NCBI GenBank assembly: GCA_024638445.1
Contig: JAHEKH010000008.1
Location: 1 to 52,617 of the forward strand
Length of the DNA: 52,617 bases
Reading direction: 5' to 3'
From: Gammaproteobacteria bacterium
Lineage (GTDB): Bacteria > Pseudomonadota > Gammaproteobacteria > Steroidobacterales > JABDKV01
The notes beneath the pieces are model-generated. The model was not told the DNA's origin. It worked only from the letters and a program-made list of their open reading frames with translations, and did no database searches. Every line of letters begins with the position of its first letter. Within the stretch, counting starts at the first letter, position 1. This document shows, one piece after another, positions 8,561 to 17,233 of the stretch. Made by a program: the position numbers and the translations under genes.

Positions 8561-9939
8561 GCGAGCTGTCCGGACAACGCGCTGCGAACTGGATAGGCCG
8601 TCTCGACGAGTACGAGCAACGGGTTCAGAACAGCCCGGGACCGGCTGTCGAGGGTGTGCTGCGCCGGGTCATCGGTCTGACCATGGAAGCCGAAGGCTGC
8701 CAGGCGCCGGTGGGCGGCCGCTGTCATGTCGTCTCCCCCGACGGCAGCCGTTTCGAAGCCGAGGTCGTGGGCTTTGCCGGCGAAAAACTATTCCTGATGC
8801 CCGCCGGCGACGTGCGCGGCATTGTGCCTGACGCGCGGATCATTCCCAGCCAGCGGGTTGACGAGGTCCAGGTCAGCGACGAACTGCTCGGCCGCGTTAT
8901 CGATGGTGCCGGCCAGCCGCTCGACGGTTTGCCGCTGCCGGAATCCGGGGAGAAAGTGCGCCTCGCGGGGCACACGATCAACCCGCTCGATCGCCAGCCG
9001 ATCCGGGAACCGCTGGACGTCGGCGTCCGTTCCATCAATTCGCTGCTCAGCGTCGGCCGTGGCCAGCGCATCGGACTGTTTGCGGGCAGCGGGGTCGGCA
9101 AGAGCCGGCTGCTCGGCATGATGACCCGTTTTACCGACGCCGATGTGACGGTCGTGGGTCTGATCGGTGAGCGCGGCCGCGAGGTCAAGGAATTCGTAGA
9201 AGACGTGCTGGGTGCAGACGGGATGCGCCGCGCCGTGGTCGTGGCGACCCCGGCCGATCACCCGCCGTTGATGCGCATGCACGGTGCCTACCTGGCAACC
9301 AGCATCGCCGAGTATTTTCGCGACCGCGGCAAGAAGGTGCTGCTGCTGATGGATTCGCTGACCCGTTTTGCCCAGGCCCAGCGCGAGATCGCGCTGGCGA
9401 TCGGCGAACCGCCGGCAACCAAGGGTTATCCGCCGTCGGTGTTCGCTCGTCTGCCGCAGCTCGTGGAGCGCGCCGGAAACGGCGCCAACCCGGACGGATC
9501 GATCACGGCTTTTTACACGGTGCTGGTCGAGGGTGACGACCAGACCGACCCGATTGCCGATGCCAGTCGCGCCATTCTCGACGGCCACATGGTGCTGTCG
9601 CGCCAGCTGGCAGAATCCGGACTCTATCCGGCAATCGACGTCGAGGCATCAATCAGCCGGGCGATGACCGAGATCACCGACCCGGCACACCAGCAACAGG
9701 TGCGGCGGTTTCGCCAGCTCTACGCCACCTACCGGCACAACGAAGACCTGATCAGCGTTGGCGCCTATCGCAAGGGTAGCGACCCCCGTGTCGACGCGGC
9801 GATCGCCTACTGGCCGAAGATCCAGGATTTCCTTCGCCAGGACCTCGGCGAGGCGGTCAACTGGTCGGACAGCCTCAACGCGCTCGACCGGCTGCTGGAA
9901 CAGCCCGTAACGACTGCCGAAAAGGAAGCTGAAGCATGA
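8557..9939 (+). CDS. fliI: Flagellum-specific export ATPase FliI
   Basis: FliI is the F1-beta-like ATPase of the flagellar type III export apparatus. The 460 residues show Walker A GSGVGKS (about 176-182), Walker [18 protein letters not shown], the family signature [17 protein letters not shown], and [19 protein letters not shown]. Length and domain order are normal. ATGA overlaps couple it to fliH and fliJ. Confidence 0.97.
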   Translation: MSELSGQRAANWIGRLDEYEQRVQNSPGPAVEGVLRRVIGLTMEAEGCQAPVGGRCHVVSPDGSRFEAEVVGFAGEKLFLMPAGDVRGIVPDARIIPSQRVDEVQVSDELLGRVIDGAGQPLDGLPLPESGEKVRLAGHTINPLDRQPIREPLDVGVRSINSLLSVGRGQRIGLFAGSGVGKSRLLGMMTRFTDADVTVVGLIGERGREVKEFVEDVLGADGMRRAVVVATPADHPPLMRMHGAYLATSIAEYFRDRGKKVLLLMDSLTRFAQAQREIALAIGEPPATKGYPPSVFARLPQLVERAGNGANPDGSITAFYTVLVEGDDQTDPIADASRAILDGHMVLSRQLAESGLYPAIDVEASISRAMTEITDPAHQQQVRRFRQLYATYRHNEDLISVGAYRKGSDPRVDAAIAYWPKIQDFLRQDLGEAVNWSDSLNALDRLLEQPVTTAEKEAEA

Positions 9940-10382
9940 ACCGTTCGCGGCGCCTGCAGCCTATCGTCGACCTGGCCGGCCACGAAGAAAACCAGGCATC
10001 GCGGCAGATGGCCGCGACCCGGGAAAAACTCGAACAGCAGGAAAAGTTGCTCCGCGATCTGGAGGACTATCATGCCGAGTACACCTCGACAAAACTGATG
10101 TCGCACACCGGCGTTGCCGACCCGGTCCGGCTGCAGGACTATCGCCTGTTTCTCGACCGCCTGGAGCACGCCATCGTCCGGCAACACGAGCTGATTGCCC
10201 GGCTGCGGGCGGACCTAGATACCGATCGCGACGCCTGGCGGCAACGGCGCAGTCATCGCAAGGCGCTGGACAACGTCACCGGCCGCTATGCGCGGGCGGA
10301 GGCCCGCGAGATGGAGCTGCGCGAGCAGCAGCAGACCGAAGAAATCAGCGCCCTGCTGCGCGCCCGCCGACAAGCAACCTGA
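9936..10382 (+). CDS. fliJ: Flagellar export chaperone FliJ
   Basis: FliJ is a small coiled-coil stalk protein that couples FliI to the FlhA gate. The 148 residues are almost entirely helical and charged, with the family features [21 protein letters not shown] at the N-terminus and a long C-terminal helix ([18 protein letters not shown]). It is the last gene of the fliE operon, coupled to fliI by ATGA. The sigma-54 promoter of fliK begins 25 bases after its stop. Confidence 0.9.
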   Translation: MNRSRRLQPIVDLAGHEENQASRQMAATREKLEQQEKLLRDLEDYHAEYTSTKLMSHTGVADPVRLQDYRLFLDRLEHAIVRQHELIARLRADLDTDRDAWRQRRSHRKALDNVTGRYARAEAREMELREQQQTEEISALLRARRQAT

Positions 10383-10406
10383 ACACCGCCAGGCCAGCCG
10401 CCAAAC

Positions 10407-10422
10407 TGGCACAGGCCTTGCA
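10407..10422 (+). promoter_or_regulatory. Sigma-54 promoter of fliK
   Basis: TGGCAC-AGGCC-TTGCA is a perfect match to the -24/-12 consensus. It lies in the 96-base gap between fliJ and fliK, with a predicted start near 10433, about 45 bases before the fliK GTG. It implies that fliK is transcribed separately from the fliE operon. Confidence 0.88.
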
Positions 10423-10478
10423 ACACTTACCGCGTACGTTAATGACGGCCACGACAGGCCAACAGACGAGGAACGCAC

Positions 10479-11594
10479 GTGGGACCGAACGCAACGCCCG
10501 TAATGTCTCTGGCGCCAGTGAGCGCCACGCCGGCCAACTCCCTGAAAAATATACCGCCGACCAACGAGTTAAGCGCGGAACTGGGGGAGGGCCAGGCGGG
10601 GCTGTTTGCCCTCCTGCTCGGCCAGCTCACACTGGAACAGCCGGCGGTAGGCCCCGTCGTACCGGAAACTGCCGTGCCGTTTACCGGCCTGACAGCGGCA
10701 ACCCCGGGCGATGCCTTGCCGGTCACCGGCAAGCCCTTGCCGTTGCCACCCGAACTGGTCATTCCCGAGGCTGAACTGACACCCGAAACGCGGGTCGTGA
10801 CGGCAGACCCGGCAGTCGACGGCGACGTGCTGCCGTTGCCCGGATTGCCGCAACCGGCGCTGACGCGGCCGGTTAGGGAGTCGCTGCGGCCACAGCCGGT
10901 CAGTCTTCCGAACCGTGGTCCCGTGATGGCATCCGCAACGCCAACTTTGCCACCGGTCTCACCCGAACTGGTGGCCCGGACGCCGGAACTGCAGCCACTG
11001 ACGGCCGCCCCGGTGACTGAAGAGCTGCCGGTCGAACTGGTGCCACAGGCCAGCACGAGCCGGTCGGCGATTACGGTGACCCCGGAAGGCTTCGGCCTGC
11101 CGACTGCCGCCCCACTGACTGCGCAACCCACACAACCAACTGCTCCCACACCGAGTTACACACTCAACCACCCCGTCGCCGACGCCCGCTGGGGCGAATC
11201 GCTGGGTCAGCGTGTCATGTGGATGACGGACAATGGCGTCGGCCGGGCCGAAATCCGGCTCAACCCGCCGGAGCTGGGTCCGCTCGATATCCGTATCTCG
11301 GTTGCCAATGACGAGGCACGGGTGTCCTTTACCGTGCAGCATGGCGTCACCCGCGATGCGGTCGAATCGGCGATGCCGAGGCTGCGGGAAATGTTCGCTG
11401 CCCAGGGTATCGACCTGGCTGATGCCAGTGTGTCGCAGCACTCGCCGGAAGACCGGCGCCAGGCCGGCGAATCGGGCGATTCGAATGACGCCGCCGGGAA
11501 CGCCGGCGACAGCGGCGACGCCGATGGCGTCGCAGACATCGACCCCGGTGGCGGCACGAGGCTGCATGACGGCCTGATCGACACTTACGCCTGA
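10479..11594 (+). CDS. fliK: Flagellar hook-length control protein FliK
   Basis: FliK measures hook length and triggers the FlhB export switch. The 371-residue protein has a long Pro/Thr/Val-rich low-complexity ruler region (about 50-215) and the conserved C-terminal Flg_hook domain (about 230-320) with RAEIRLNPPELGPLDIRISV and VTRDAVESAMPRLREMFAAQG. The C-terminal tail is Gly/Asp-rich. The GTG at 10479 is preferred because GAGGA lies seven to eight bases before it; an ATG at 10503 lacks a ribosome site. A strong terminator follows. Confidence 0.92.
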   Translation: MGPNATPVMSLAPVSATPANSLKNIPPTNELSAELGEGQAGLFALLLGQLTLEQPAVGPVVPETAVPFTGLTAATPGDALPVTGKPLPLPPELVIPEAELTPETRVVTADPAVDGDVLPLPGLPQPALTRPVRESLRPQPVSLPNRGPVMASATPTLPPVSPELVARTPELQPLTAAPVTEELPVELVPQASTSRSAITVTPEGFGLPTAAPLTAQPTQPTAPTPSYTLNHPVADARWGESLGQRVMWMTDNGVGRAEIRLNPPELGPLDIRISVANDEARVSFTVQHGVTRDAVESAMPRLREMFAAQGIDLADASVSQHSPEDRRQAGESGDSNDAAGNAGDSGDADGVADIDPGGGTRLHDGLIDTYA

Positions 11595-11647
11595 CGATTC
11601 CCTGTCCGCGGAGACTCCCCTCACCCCTCCAACGCGGAAACCGAAAG

Positions 11648-11683
11648 ACAGGGGCGGTCCCCTCCGGAGCCGCCCCTGTTTTT
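11648..11683 (+). terminator. Rho-independent terminator after fliK
   Basis: ACAGGGGCGG (11648-11657) pairs exactly with CCGCCCCTGT (11670-11679) across a 12-base loop, followed by a run of five T. It ends fliK transcription before the convergent symporter gene, whose stop codon starts in the T run. On the minus strand the following bases are only weakly T-rich. Confidence 0.9.
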
Positions 11684-13389
11684 CAACCGGGAACCCGGAT
11701 GTTGTCGACCAGCGACTGCACGGAGGCCGGCGGCTGGCTGGTCCGTGATGCCACCAGCGTCGCAACTGCGAAATTGACCAGCGCGCCGACCGCGCCGAAG
11801 GCATTCGGCTCGATGCCGAAAAACCAGTTGGGCGGAAGCCCACCGAGAAACTCGGTGCCGGGAACGAAAAGGATGCCGCGATGCTGAAAGACATACAGCA
11901 GCGTGACCGACAATCCCGCGATCATGCCCGCGATTGCGCCCTCGCGGTTCATCGAGCGGCTGAAAATTCCCATCATCAGCGCCGGGAATATTGACGATGC
12001 CGCGAGGCCAAACGCCATCGCCACGGTGCCAGCGGCAAAATCGGGTGGATTCAGACCGAGGAAACCCGCCAGAAGCACGGTGCCGGCCATTGCCAGCCGG
12101 CTGGCGAGCAGCTCCTGTTTCTCATCGATGCCAGGCACGAATACACCTTTCAGCACGTCATGCGAAATTGCCGACGAGATTGCCAGCAGCAGCCCCGCAG
12201 CGGTGGACAACGCAGCGGCGAGTCCGCCCGCCGCCACCAGCGCAATTACCCAGTTCGGCAGCCGGGCGATCTCGGGGTTGGCCAGCACGATGATGTCCCG
12301 GTCGACCTTGACCATCTCGTTCTCGACCGGGTCGGCGACGTAGCGAATAAGTCCGTCGCCGTTCTTGTCCTCGAACTGCAGTAAGCCGGTGGTCTCCCAG
12401 TTACGAAACCAGTCGGGTCGTGCCTCGTAGGCCAGCGGCTGTCCTGCCTCAGGTTCGATCGTTTTGATCAGGTTGTAGCGGGCCATCGCTCCGACCGCGG
12501 GCGCCGTCGTGTAGAGCAAGGCAATGAACACCAGCGCCCAGCCCGCCGAGATGCGTGCGTCACTGACTTTCGGCACGGTGAAAAAACGGATGATCACGTG
12601 TGGCAGGCCGGCGGTACCCAGCATCAGCGACAACGTGTAGACAAACATATTGAGCCGGCTTTCCTGCACCGCCGTCGTGTACTGGTCGAAACCCGTATCA
12701 CGAACTATCTGGTCGAGCTTGTCGAGCAGGTAGGTCTCGCTGCCGGCCAGGGTGCTGCCCAGCCCCAGCTGAGGAATTGCAACACCGGTCAGGTTCAGCG
12801 AAATAAAGATCGCCGGAATCGTGTAGGCGAAGATCAGCACGCAGTACTGGGCAATCTGGGTATAGGTAATACCCTTCATGCCACCCAGCACGGCGTAAAA
12901 GAAAACGATTCCCATGCCGGTCAATAGTCCGGCCTCGTAGGGCACCTCGAGAAAACGCGAAAAGGCGACACCGATGCCCTTCATCTGGCCAATGACGTAG
13001 GTCAGTGAAGCGACTACCAGGCAGACGACGGCAACCAGCCGCGCCGTTTTCGAGTAAAAACGCTCGCCGATGAACTCGGGCACCGTGAACTTGCCGAACT
13101 TGCGCAGATAGGGCGCCAGCAGCATGGCCAGCAGGACATAGCCCCCGGTCCAGCCCATCAGGAACACCGAACCGCCGTAGCCCATGAAGGCAATCATGCC
13201 GGCCATGGAAATAAACGATGCCGCCGACATCCAGTCTGCAGCGGTTGCCATTCCGTTGGCGACCGGGTGGATGTGCGCCCCGGCCACGTAAAACTCGCTG
13301 GTGCTGCCGGCCCTCGACAGGATGGCAATTAGGATATACAGCCCGAAGGTGAGCCCGACTACGATATAGGTGAGTGTCGTGAGATCCAT
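11683..13389 (-). CDS. Sodium:solute symporter, VC_2705-like large subunit
   Basis: This 568-residue membrane protein belongs to the sodium:solute symporter family, near acetate permease ActP. It has about 13 hydrophobic segments, beginning LTYIVVGLTFGLYILIAIL, with ADWMSAASFISMAGMIAFMG (family signature) and WVIALVAAGGLAAALSTAAGLLL later. The subgroup (often named VC_2705) is encoded with a small DUF4212 partner, as here: the upstream gene overlaps its ATG by one base. The substrate is not known; acetate or another organic acid is a guess. It lies opposite to the flagellar genes, between fliK and fliL, and its product has no known flagellar role. Confidence 0.88.
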   Translation of the reverse strand: MDLTTLTYIVVGLTFGLYILIAILSRAGSTSEFYVAGAHIHPVANGMATAADWMSAASFISMAGMIAFMGYGGSVFLMGWTGGYVLLAMLLAPYLRKFGKFTVPEFIGERFYSKTARLVAVVCLVVASLTYVIGQMKGIGVAFSRFLEVPYEAGLLTGMGIVFFYAVLGGMKGITYTQIAQYCVLIFAYTIPAIFISLNLTGVAIPQLGLGSTLAGSETYLLDKLDQIVRDTGFDQYTTAVQESRLNMFVYTLSLMLGTAGLPHVIIRFFTVPKVSDARISAGWALVFIALLYTTAPAVGAMARYNLIKTIEPEAGQPLAYEARPDWFRNWETTGLLQFEDKNGDGLIRYVADPVENEMVKVDRDIIVLANPEIARLPNWVIALVAAGGLAAALSTAAGLLLAISSAISHDVLKGVFVPGIDEKQELLASRLAMAGTVLLAGFLGLNPPDFAAGTVAMAFGLAASSIFPALMMGIFSRSMNREGAIAGMIAGLSVTLLYVFQHRGILFVPGTEFLGGLPPNWFFGIEPNAFGAVGALVNFAVATLVASRTSQPPASVQSLVDNIRVPG

Positions 13390-13652
13390 CAGCGATCGTC
13401 GTCGTCAACGCCGTAGCGGCGGTCCAGCCGGTGCATGCGCCAGGCGTAGATAAAGATGAGGACGACGAAGGTGTAGATCGAACCCTGCTGGGCAAACCAG
13501 AAGCCCAGCTTGTAGCCACCGACCCGGAACTGGTTGAGAAAATCCGCCAGCAGGATGCCGCAACCGAACGAGACCGCGAACCAGACGGCCAGCAAGACAG
13601 CCATCAGGCGCAGATTGGCTTGCCAGTAGGCCTGGTGATCCGGATGCGACAT
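13389..13652 (-). CDS. DUF4212 small membrane subunit of the symporter
   Basis: This 87-residue protein has a short polar start (HPDHQAYWQANLRLM), two membrane segments (about 16-37 and 52-71) and a charged tail (WRMHRLDRRYGVDDDD). The pattern matches DUF4212 proteins, which are regularly encoded just before VC_2705-type sodium:solute symporters and are thought to be a subunit. Its stop overlaps the ATG of the symporter gene. No strong Shine-Dalgarno sequence or promoter could be fixed upstream. Confidence 0.87.
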   Translation of the reverse strand: MSHPDHQAYWQANLRLMAVLLAVWFAVSFGCGILLADFLNQFRVGGYKLGFWFAQQGSIYTFVVLIFIYAWRMHRLDRRYGVDDDDR

Positions 13653-13769
13653 GATCGCGACAGTGTAACGTCGGTTTTCCGTCGCCGCAGCCGCCGGTAA
13701 CGGTCAAGCTTCTGACGCCTGCCGCAGGGCCTCTCTCCCAACCCTTTGAAACCCATAGGGTTCCGCTTT

Positions 13770-13785
13770 TGGCACGGTTGTTGCT
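13770..13785 (+). promoter_or_regulatory. Sigma-54 promoter of the fliL operon
   Basis: TGGCAC-GGTTG-TTGCT is a perfect -24/-12 element. The predicted start is near 13796, about 30 bases before fliL. It restarts transcription of flagellar genes after the convergent symporter pair and should drive fliLMNOPQR-flhB-flhA. Confidence 0.92.
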
Positions 13786-13824
13786 CTAGAGAGACTGTAT
13801 CCCTAATGGACGACAGGACCCGAC

Positions 13825-14361
13825 ATGGCCGAAGAAGCAGTAGCCGCTGAAGAAGGCGAAGAGCAAGCCAAATCCGGCGGCATGATGAAAACGATCATCA
13901 GTGCCGTTGGCATATTCGTGATCGTCCTGGCGGCCCAGACCGTCGCACCGCTGATCTCGAACAAGCTCGGGCTCGCACCACCGGTTATCGTGCAAACCGA
14001 GGGGACCGAGGACGGCGCCGTCGCCGAGGAAGGCAACGGCCCGCCAATTTACTGGCCGCTGAAACCCGCCATGGTGGTCAACTTCACCAGCTCCGGTGAA
14101 TCCGGCTTCCTGCAGGTGGAGATGGAAGTCATGTCACGCAAGCAGGCGGTGATCGACCAGGTCAAGGAGCACACGCCCGCCCTGCGCAACGCGCTGTTGC
14201 TGCTGCTTGCCGCCCAGACCGAGCAGACCATTTTCAGTACCGATGGCAAGCAGGCGCTACGCGGAGAGTCGCTGGCCGCCATTAACGAAGTGCTCGCACC
14301 CTATATCGATGAAGACACGGGTGTCGAGGAAGTCTACTTCACGAGCTTTGTGGCCCAGTGA
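13825..14361 (+). CDS. fliL: Flagellar basal-body-associated protein FliL
   Basis: FliL is a single-pass inner-membrane protein that surrounds and supports the stator. The 178 residues have an acidic, Lys/Gly-containing cytoplasmic start, a membrane segment at about 21-41 (TIISAVGIFVIVLAAQTV) and a periplasmic domain ending DEDTGVEEVYFTSFVAQ, a typical FliL C-terminus. It is first in its operon, downstream of a sigma-54 promoter, and its stop overlaps the GTG of fliM. Confidence 0.94.
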   Translation: MAEEAVAAEEGEEQAKSGGMMKTIISAVGIFVIVLAAQTVAPLISNKLGLAPPVIVQTEGTEDGAVAEEGNGPPIYWPLKPAMVVNFTSSGESGFLQVEMEVMSRKQAVIDQVKEHTPALRNALLLLLAAQTEQTIFSTDGKQALRGESLAAINEVLAPYIDEDTGVEEVYFTSFVAQ

Positions 14362-15383
14362 GCGCCGAGAACGACAACCCGCAACGGGAAGAGATCCTCT
14401 CGCAGGAAGAGACCGATGTACTGCTGCAGGGCATCGAGGACGGATCGGTATCCACCGGCGGCGGGCGCAGCACGGGCGGCGAAACCGTGCTCTACGACTT
14501 CGCCGAATGCGAACGCCTGACCCGCGGCGCCATGCCCACCCTGCAGATCATCAATACGCGTATCGCACGCCAGCTCAGGGATACGCTCGGAGAACTCCTG
14601 CGTTGCCCGGTCGAGATCGAGGCGGAATCTAACGTCGAGCAGCGCTATGCCGACTTCGTACCCACACTCAGTCTGCCCGCGTGTCTCAACCTGGTGCGCC
14701 TGGCGCCATTGCCCGGGACGATGCTGGTCGTGCCCGAGAACCGCCTCGTCCACATGACGGTGGACCGCTTTTTTGGCGGCAGGGGAAGCGTTTCCGACGA
14801 CACGCCGGTCCGCGAGTTCACGCAGGTCGAGCGGCGCATGATCTCGCTGCTGCTGGAACGTGTGTTCAATGCGGTCAGCGATGGCTGGGAGCCGGTCATG
14901 GAAATAGAGCCCGAACTCATCGGCCAGGAGCAGAATCCCCACTTCGCCGCGATTGCCAGTGGCAACGAAAAAGTGCTGGTCAACAGTTTCAACGTCCTGG
15001 TCGACAACGACCGGTTCTCGCTCGATCTCGTGCTGCCCCGCAGCCTGCTGGAGCCCATAGAGGACCTGCTCGATTCGGCGCCACGCAGCGAAAGCGAATC
15101 CAACGACGAAGCATGGTCGAGCGCGGTGCGCAGCCGCCTCCAGGACACCCGCATCGGCCTGCAAACCAGTTTGACCCGAACAACCCTGAGACTGGGCGAC
15201 GTGCTTAGCCTGCAGCCGGGTGACGTCATTCCGGTTGACCTGCCGGACGAAGTCATCGTCGAGGCGGCAGGCACCCCGGTCTTTGCAGCCCGCATCGGCG
15301 TGTCGAGAAACCGTAATGCGGTCGAGATCCTGGCGCCAACCCTTTCAAACAACACCCGCGACACTCAAGAGAACCCTTCATGA
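14358..15383 (+). CDS. fliM: Flagellar motor switch protein FliM
   Basis: FliM is the middle C-ring protein and in most bacteria binds phosphorylated CheY through an N-terminal LSQxEIDALL motif. Here that region reads LSQEETDVLLQGIED, with Ile to Thr and Ala to Val changes. The middle domain (LQIINTRIARQLRDTL; LPGTMLVVPENRLVHMTVDRFFGG) and the C-terminal SpoA domain are intact, and 341 residues is a normal length. The GTG start overlaps the fliL stop; the stop overlaps the fliN ATG. Confidence 0.96.
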   Translation: MSAENDNPQREEILSQEETDVLLQGIEDGSVSTGGGRSTGGETVLYDFAECERLTRGAMPTLQIINTRIARQLRDTLGELLRCPVEIEAESNVEQRYADFVPTLSLPACLNLVRLAPLPGTMLVVPENRLVHMTVDRFFGGRGSVSDDTPVREFTQVERRMISLLLERVFNAVSDGWEPVMEIEPELIGQEQNPHFAAIASGNEKVLVNSFNVLVDNDRFSLDLVLPRSLLEPIEDLLDSAPRSESESNDEAWSSAVRSRLQDTRIGLQTSLTRTTLRLGDVLSLQPGDVIPVDLPDEVIVEAAGTPVFAARIGVSRNRNAVEILAPTLSNNTRDTQENPS

Positions 15384-15802
15384 GCGATACCCCCACAATA
15401 GACCAACCGGTCACCCTGACGGAAACCGGCAGTGAAGACGACGCAGGGACCGTGGTCGCCACCGGCGACAGCGGCAACCTGCCAAAGGCACAACTCGACA
15501 GCCTTGGCGGCGAAAACGCCGCTGCCCTTCCGGCGGGCAAGGACGTCGGCCTGGACCTGATCCTCGACGTGCCGGTGACCGTTACGCTGGAGCTGGGCCG
15601 CACCACCCTGACGGTGCGCGACCTGCTGCAGCTCAACGAGGGATCGGTGGTCGAATTCGATCGCCGCGTCGGCGAGCCGCTGGACCTGCTGGTCAACGGA
15701 ACCCTGCTGGCGCACGGCGAACTGGTGGTGATCGACGACGGCTTCGGCATTCGTCTCACCGAGGTGATGAGTCCGCGACAGCGACTCGAAAAACTGAACT
15801 GA
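15380..15802 (+). CDS. fliN: Flagellar motor switch protein FliN
   Basis: FliN forms the base of the C ring and binds FliH. The 140 residues have a variable acidic N-terminus and a complete SpoA domain (about 60-138): LDLILDVPVTVTLELGRT, LLQLNEGSVVEFDRRVGEPLDLLVNG and VVIDDGFGIRLTEVMSP. It overlaps fliM by ATGA and its last base is the first base of the fliO ATG. Confidence 0.96.
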   Translation: MSDTPTIDQPVTLTETGSEDDAGTVVATGDSGNLPKAQLDSLGGENAAALPAGKDVGLDLILDVPVTVTLELGRTTLTVRDLLQLNEGSVVEFDRRVGEPLDLLVNGTLLAHGELVVIDDGFGIRLTEVMSPRQRLEKLN

Positions 15803-16233
15803 TGATTTCTGCCATGGACGGCAAAAAACGTACCCAAAGGCCGAACCGGCTCTGCATGGTGTTGATGGTCGCAATCCTACTCTCCCCCTCCCTTGCGACT
15901 GCTGCGGAGCCGGTTCTGCCGGCGGGTCCGTCACTCGATTTTTCCAGCCTGTTGTCCGTCGTCACCAGCCTGGCGCTGGTGCTGGCGCTGATCCTCGCCG
16001 CCGGCTGGGTCATGCGGCGCATGAACCGGGTCCAGCGCGGTGGCACGACGGCACTTGAAGTCGTCGATGTGCTGCCAGTGGGGCCGAAGGAAAAAATCAT
16101 TCTCGTCCGCGCAGGCCAGAGCCACCTGCTGGTCGGGCTGACGGCTGGCCGCCTGAGCCCGCTTGGCGAAGTGAACGCCGGCGACACGCCAGGGGACGCG
16201 CCAAAATTCGAAATCAGGGAGCAAGCCGCGTGA
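15802..16233 (+). CDS. fliO: Flagellar export apparatus protein FliO
   Basis: FliO helps assemble the FliP-FliQ-FliR export gate. The 143 residues begin with a basic stretch and a hydrophobic signal-like segment (about 16-33, then TAAEP), followed by the single membrane helix (about 50-71, SLALVLALILAAGWVMRRM) and a small cytoplasmic domain with VVDVLPVGPKEKIILVRAG, the family core. Internal ATG codons at 15814 and 15856 are possible starts, but the first fits the one-base overlap with fliN. Confidence 0.9.
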   Translation: MISAMDGKKRTQRPNRLCMVLMVAILLSPSLATAAEPVLPAGPSLDFSSLLSVVTSLALVLALILAAGWVMRRMNRVQRGGTTALEVVDVLPVGPKEKIILVRAGQSHLLVGLTAGRLSPLGEVNAGDTPGDAPKFEIREQAA

Positions 16234-16964
16234 AGTGGCTTGCCACAACGATCCTGTTGGTATGCCCGGTGCTGGCGCTTGCCGAGCCGGGCATCCCGGC
16301 GCTCACGGTGGAAACATCACCCGACGGCGGACAGAGCTACACGCTGACCATCCAGGTCCTGGCGATCATGACGCTGCTGTCGATGCTGCCGGCAGCGTTG
16401 CTGACCATGACCTCGTTTACGCGGGTCATCATCGTGCTGGCCATCCTGCGGCAGGCGCTGGGCACACCGCAGTCACCACCCAACCAGGTGCTGCTCGGTC
16501 TCGCCCTGTTCCTGACCCTTTTCATCATGACCCCGGTGCTGAATACCGCCTGGACCGAGGGCGTGCAGCCCTACATGGAGGGCGAGACTGAGGCGACCGA
16601 GGCGCTGGCGACCAGCACCGGCCCGTTTCGCGAGTTCATGATTCACCAGACCCGCGACAGCGACCTGGAAATGTTCGCGCGGATTGCCGGCCGCGGCACT
16701 TTCGACACGCCGGACGACGTGCCGCTGTCGCTGCTCGTACCGGCGTTTGTCACCAGCGAGCTGAAAACCGCCTTCCAGATCGGCTTCCTGGTGTTCATTC
16801 CCTTCCTGATTATCGACCTCGTGGTGGCCAGCGTGCTGATGTCGATGGGCATGATGATGCTCTCGCCCATGCTCATTTCCCTGCCGTTCAAGATCATGCT
16901 TTTTGTGCTGGTTGACGGCTGGTCGCTGCTGATGGAAACCGTCGCCGCGAGTTTCTTCGTATGA
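16230..16964 (+). CDS. fliP: Flagellar export gate protein FliP
   Basis: FliP is the main subunit of the export channel. The 244 residues carry a cleavable signal peptide (KWLATTILLVCPVLALAEP), then MTLLSMLPAALLTMTSFTRV and ILRQALGTPQSPPNQVLLGL, both highly conserved, and C-terminal membrane helices (DLVVASVLMSMGMMMLSP). The GTG start overlaps the fliO stop, and the stop overlaps the fliQ ATG. Confidence 0.97.
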   Translation: MKWLATTILLVCPVLALAEPGIPALTVETSPDGGQSYTLTIQVLAIMTLLSMLPAALLTMTSFTRVIIVLAILRQALGTPQSPPNQVLLGLALFLTLFIMTPVLNTAWTEGVQPYMEGETEATEALATSTGPFREFMIHQTRDSDLEMFARIAGRGTFDTPDDVPLSLLVPAFVTSELKTAFQIGFLVFIPFLIIDLVVASVLMSMGMMMLSPMLISLPFKIMLFVLVDGWSLLMETVAASFFV

Positions 16965-17233
16965 CGCCGGAAACCGTACTGCTCGTCTCGCAAAAGGCGC
17001 TGCAGCTGACCGCCCTGCTCGCCGCACCGCTGCTGCTCTCGGCACTCGCGGTCGGCCTGCTGATCGGTATGTTCCAGGCGGCAACCCAGATCAACGAAAT
17101 GACGCTCAGCTTCATCCCGAAGCTGATCACCCTGGCCGTCGCACTGGCGGTCGCCGGCCCCTGGATGCTGCGGCTGATGATCGAGTTTACCCGCCAGCTC
17201 ATCAGCAGCATCCCTTATCTCATCGGGTCATGA
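16961..17233 (+). CDS. fliQ: Flagellar export gate protein FliQ
   Basis: FliQ is a two-helix subunit of the export gate. The 90 residues match the family: TPETVLLVSQKALQLTALLA, GLLIGMFQAATQINEMTLSF and PKLITLAVALAVAGPWMLR. It overlaps fliP by four bases, and fliR begins directly after its stop. Confidence 0.97.
   Translation: MTPETVLLVSQKALQLTALLAAPLLLSALAVGLLIGMFQAATQINEMTLSFIPKLITLAVALAVAGPWMLRLMIEFTRQLISSIPYLIGS

Noticed and set aside
11683-13652. Symporter/DUF4212 pair as a mobile element
   Set aside because: No transposase, terminal repeats or duplicated target were seen, and base composition looks like that of the neighbours.
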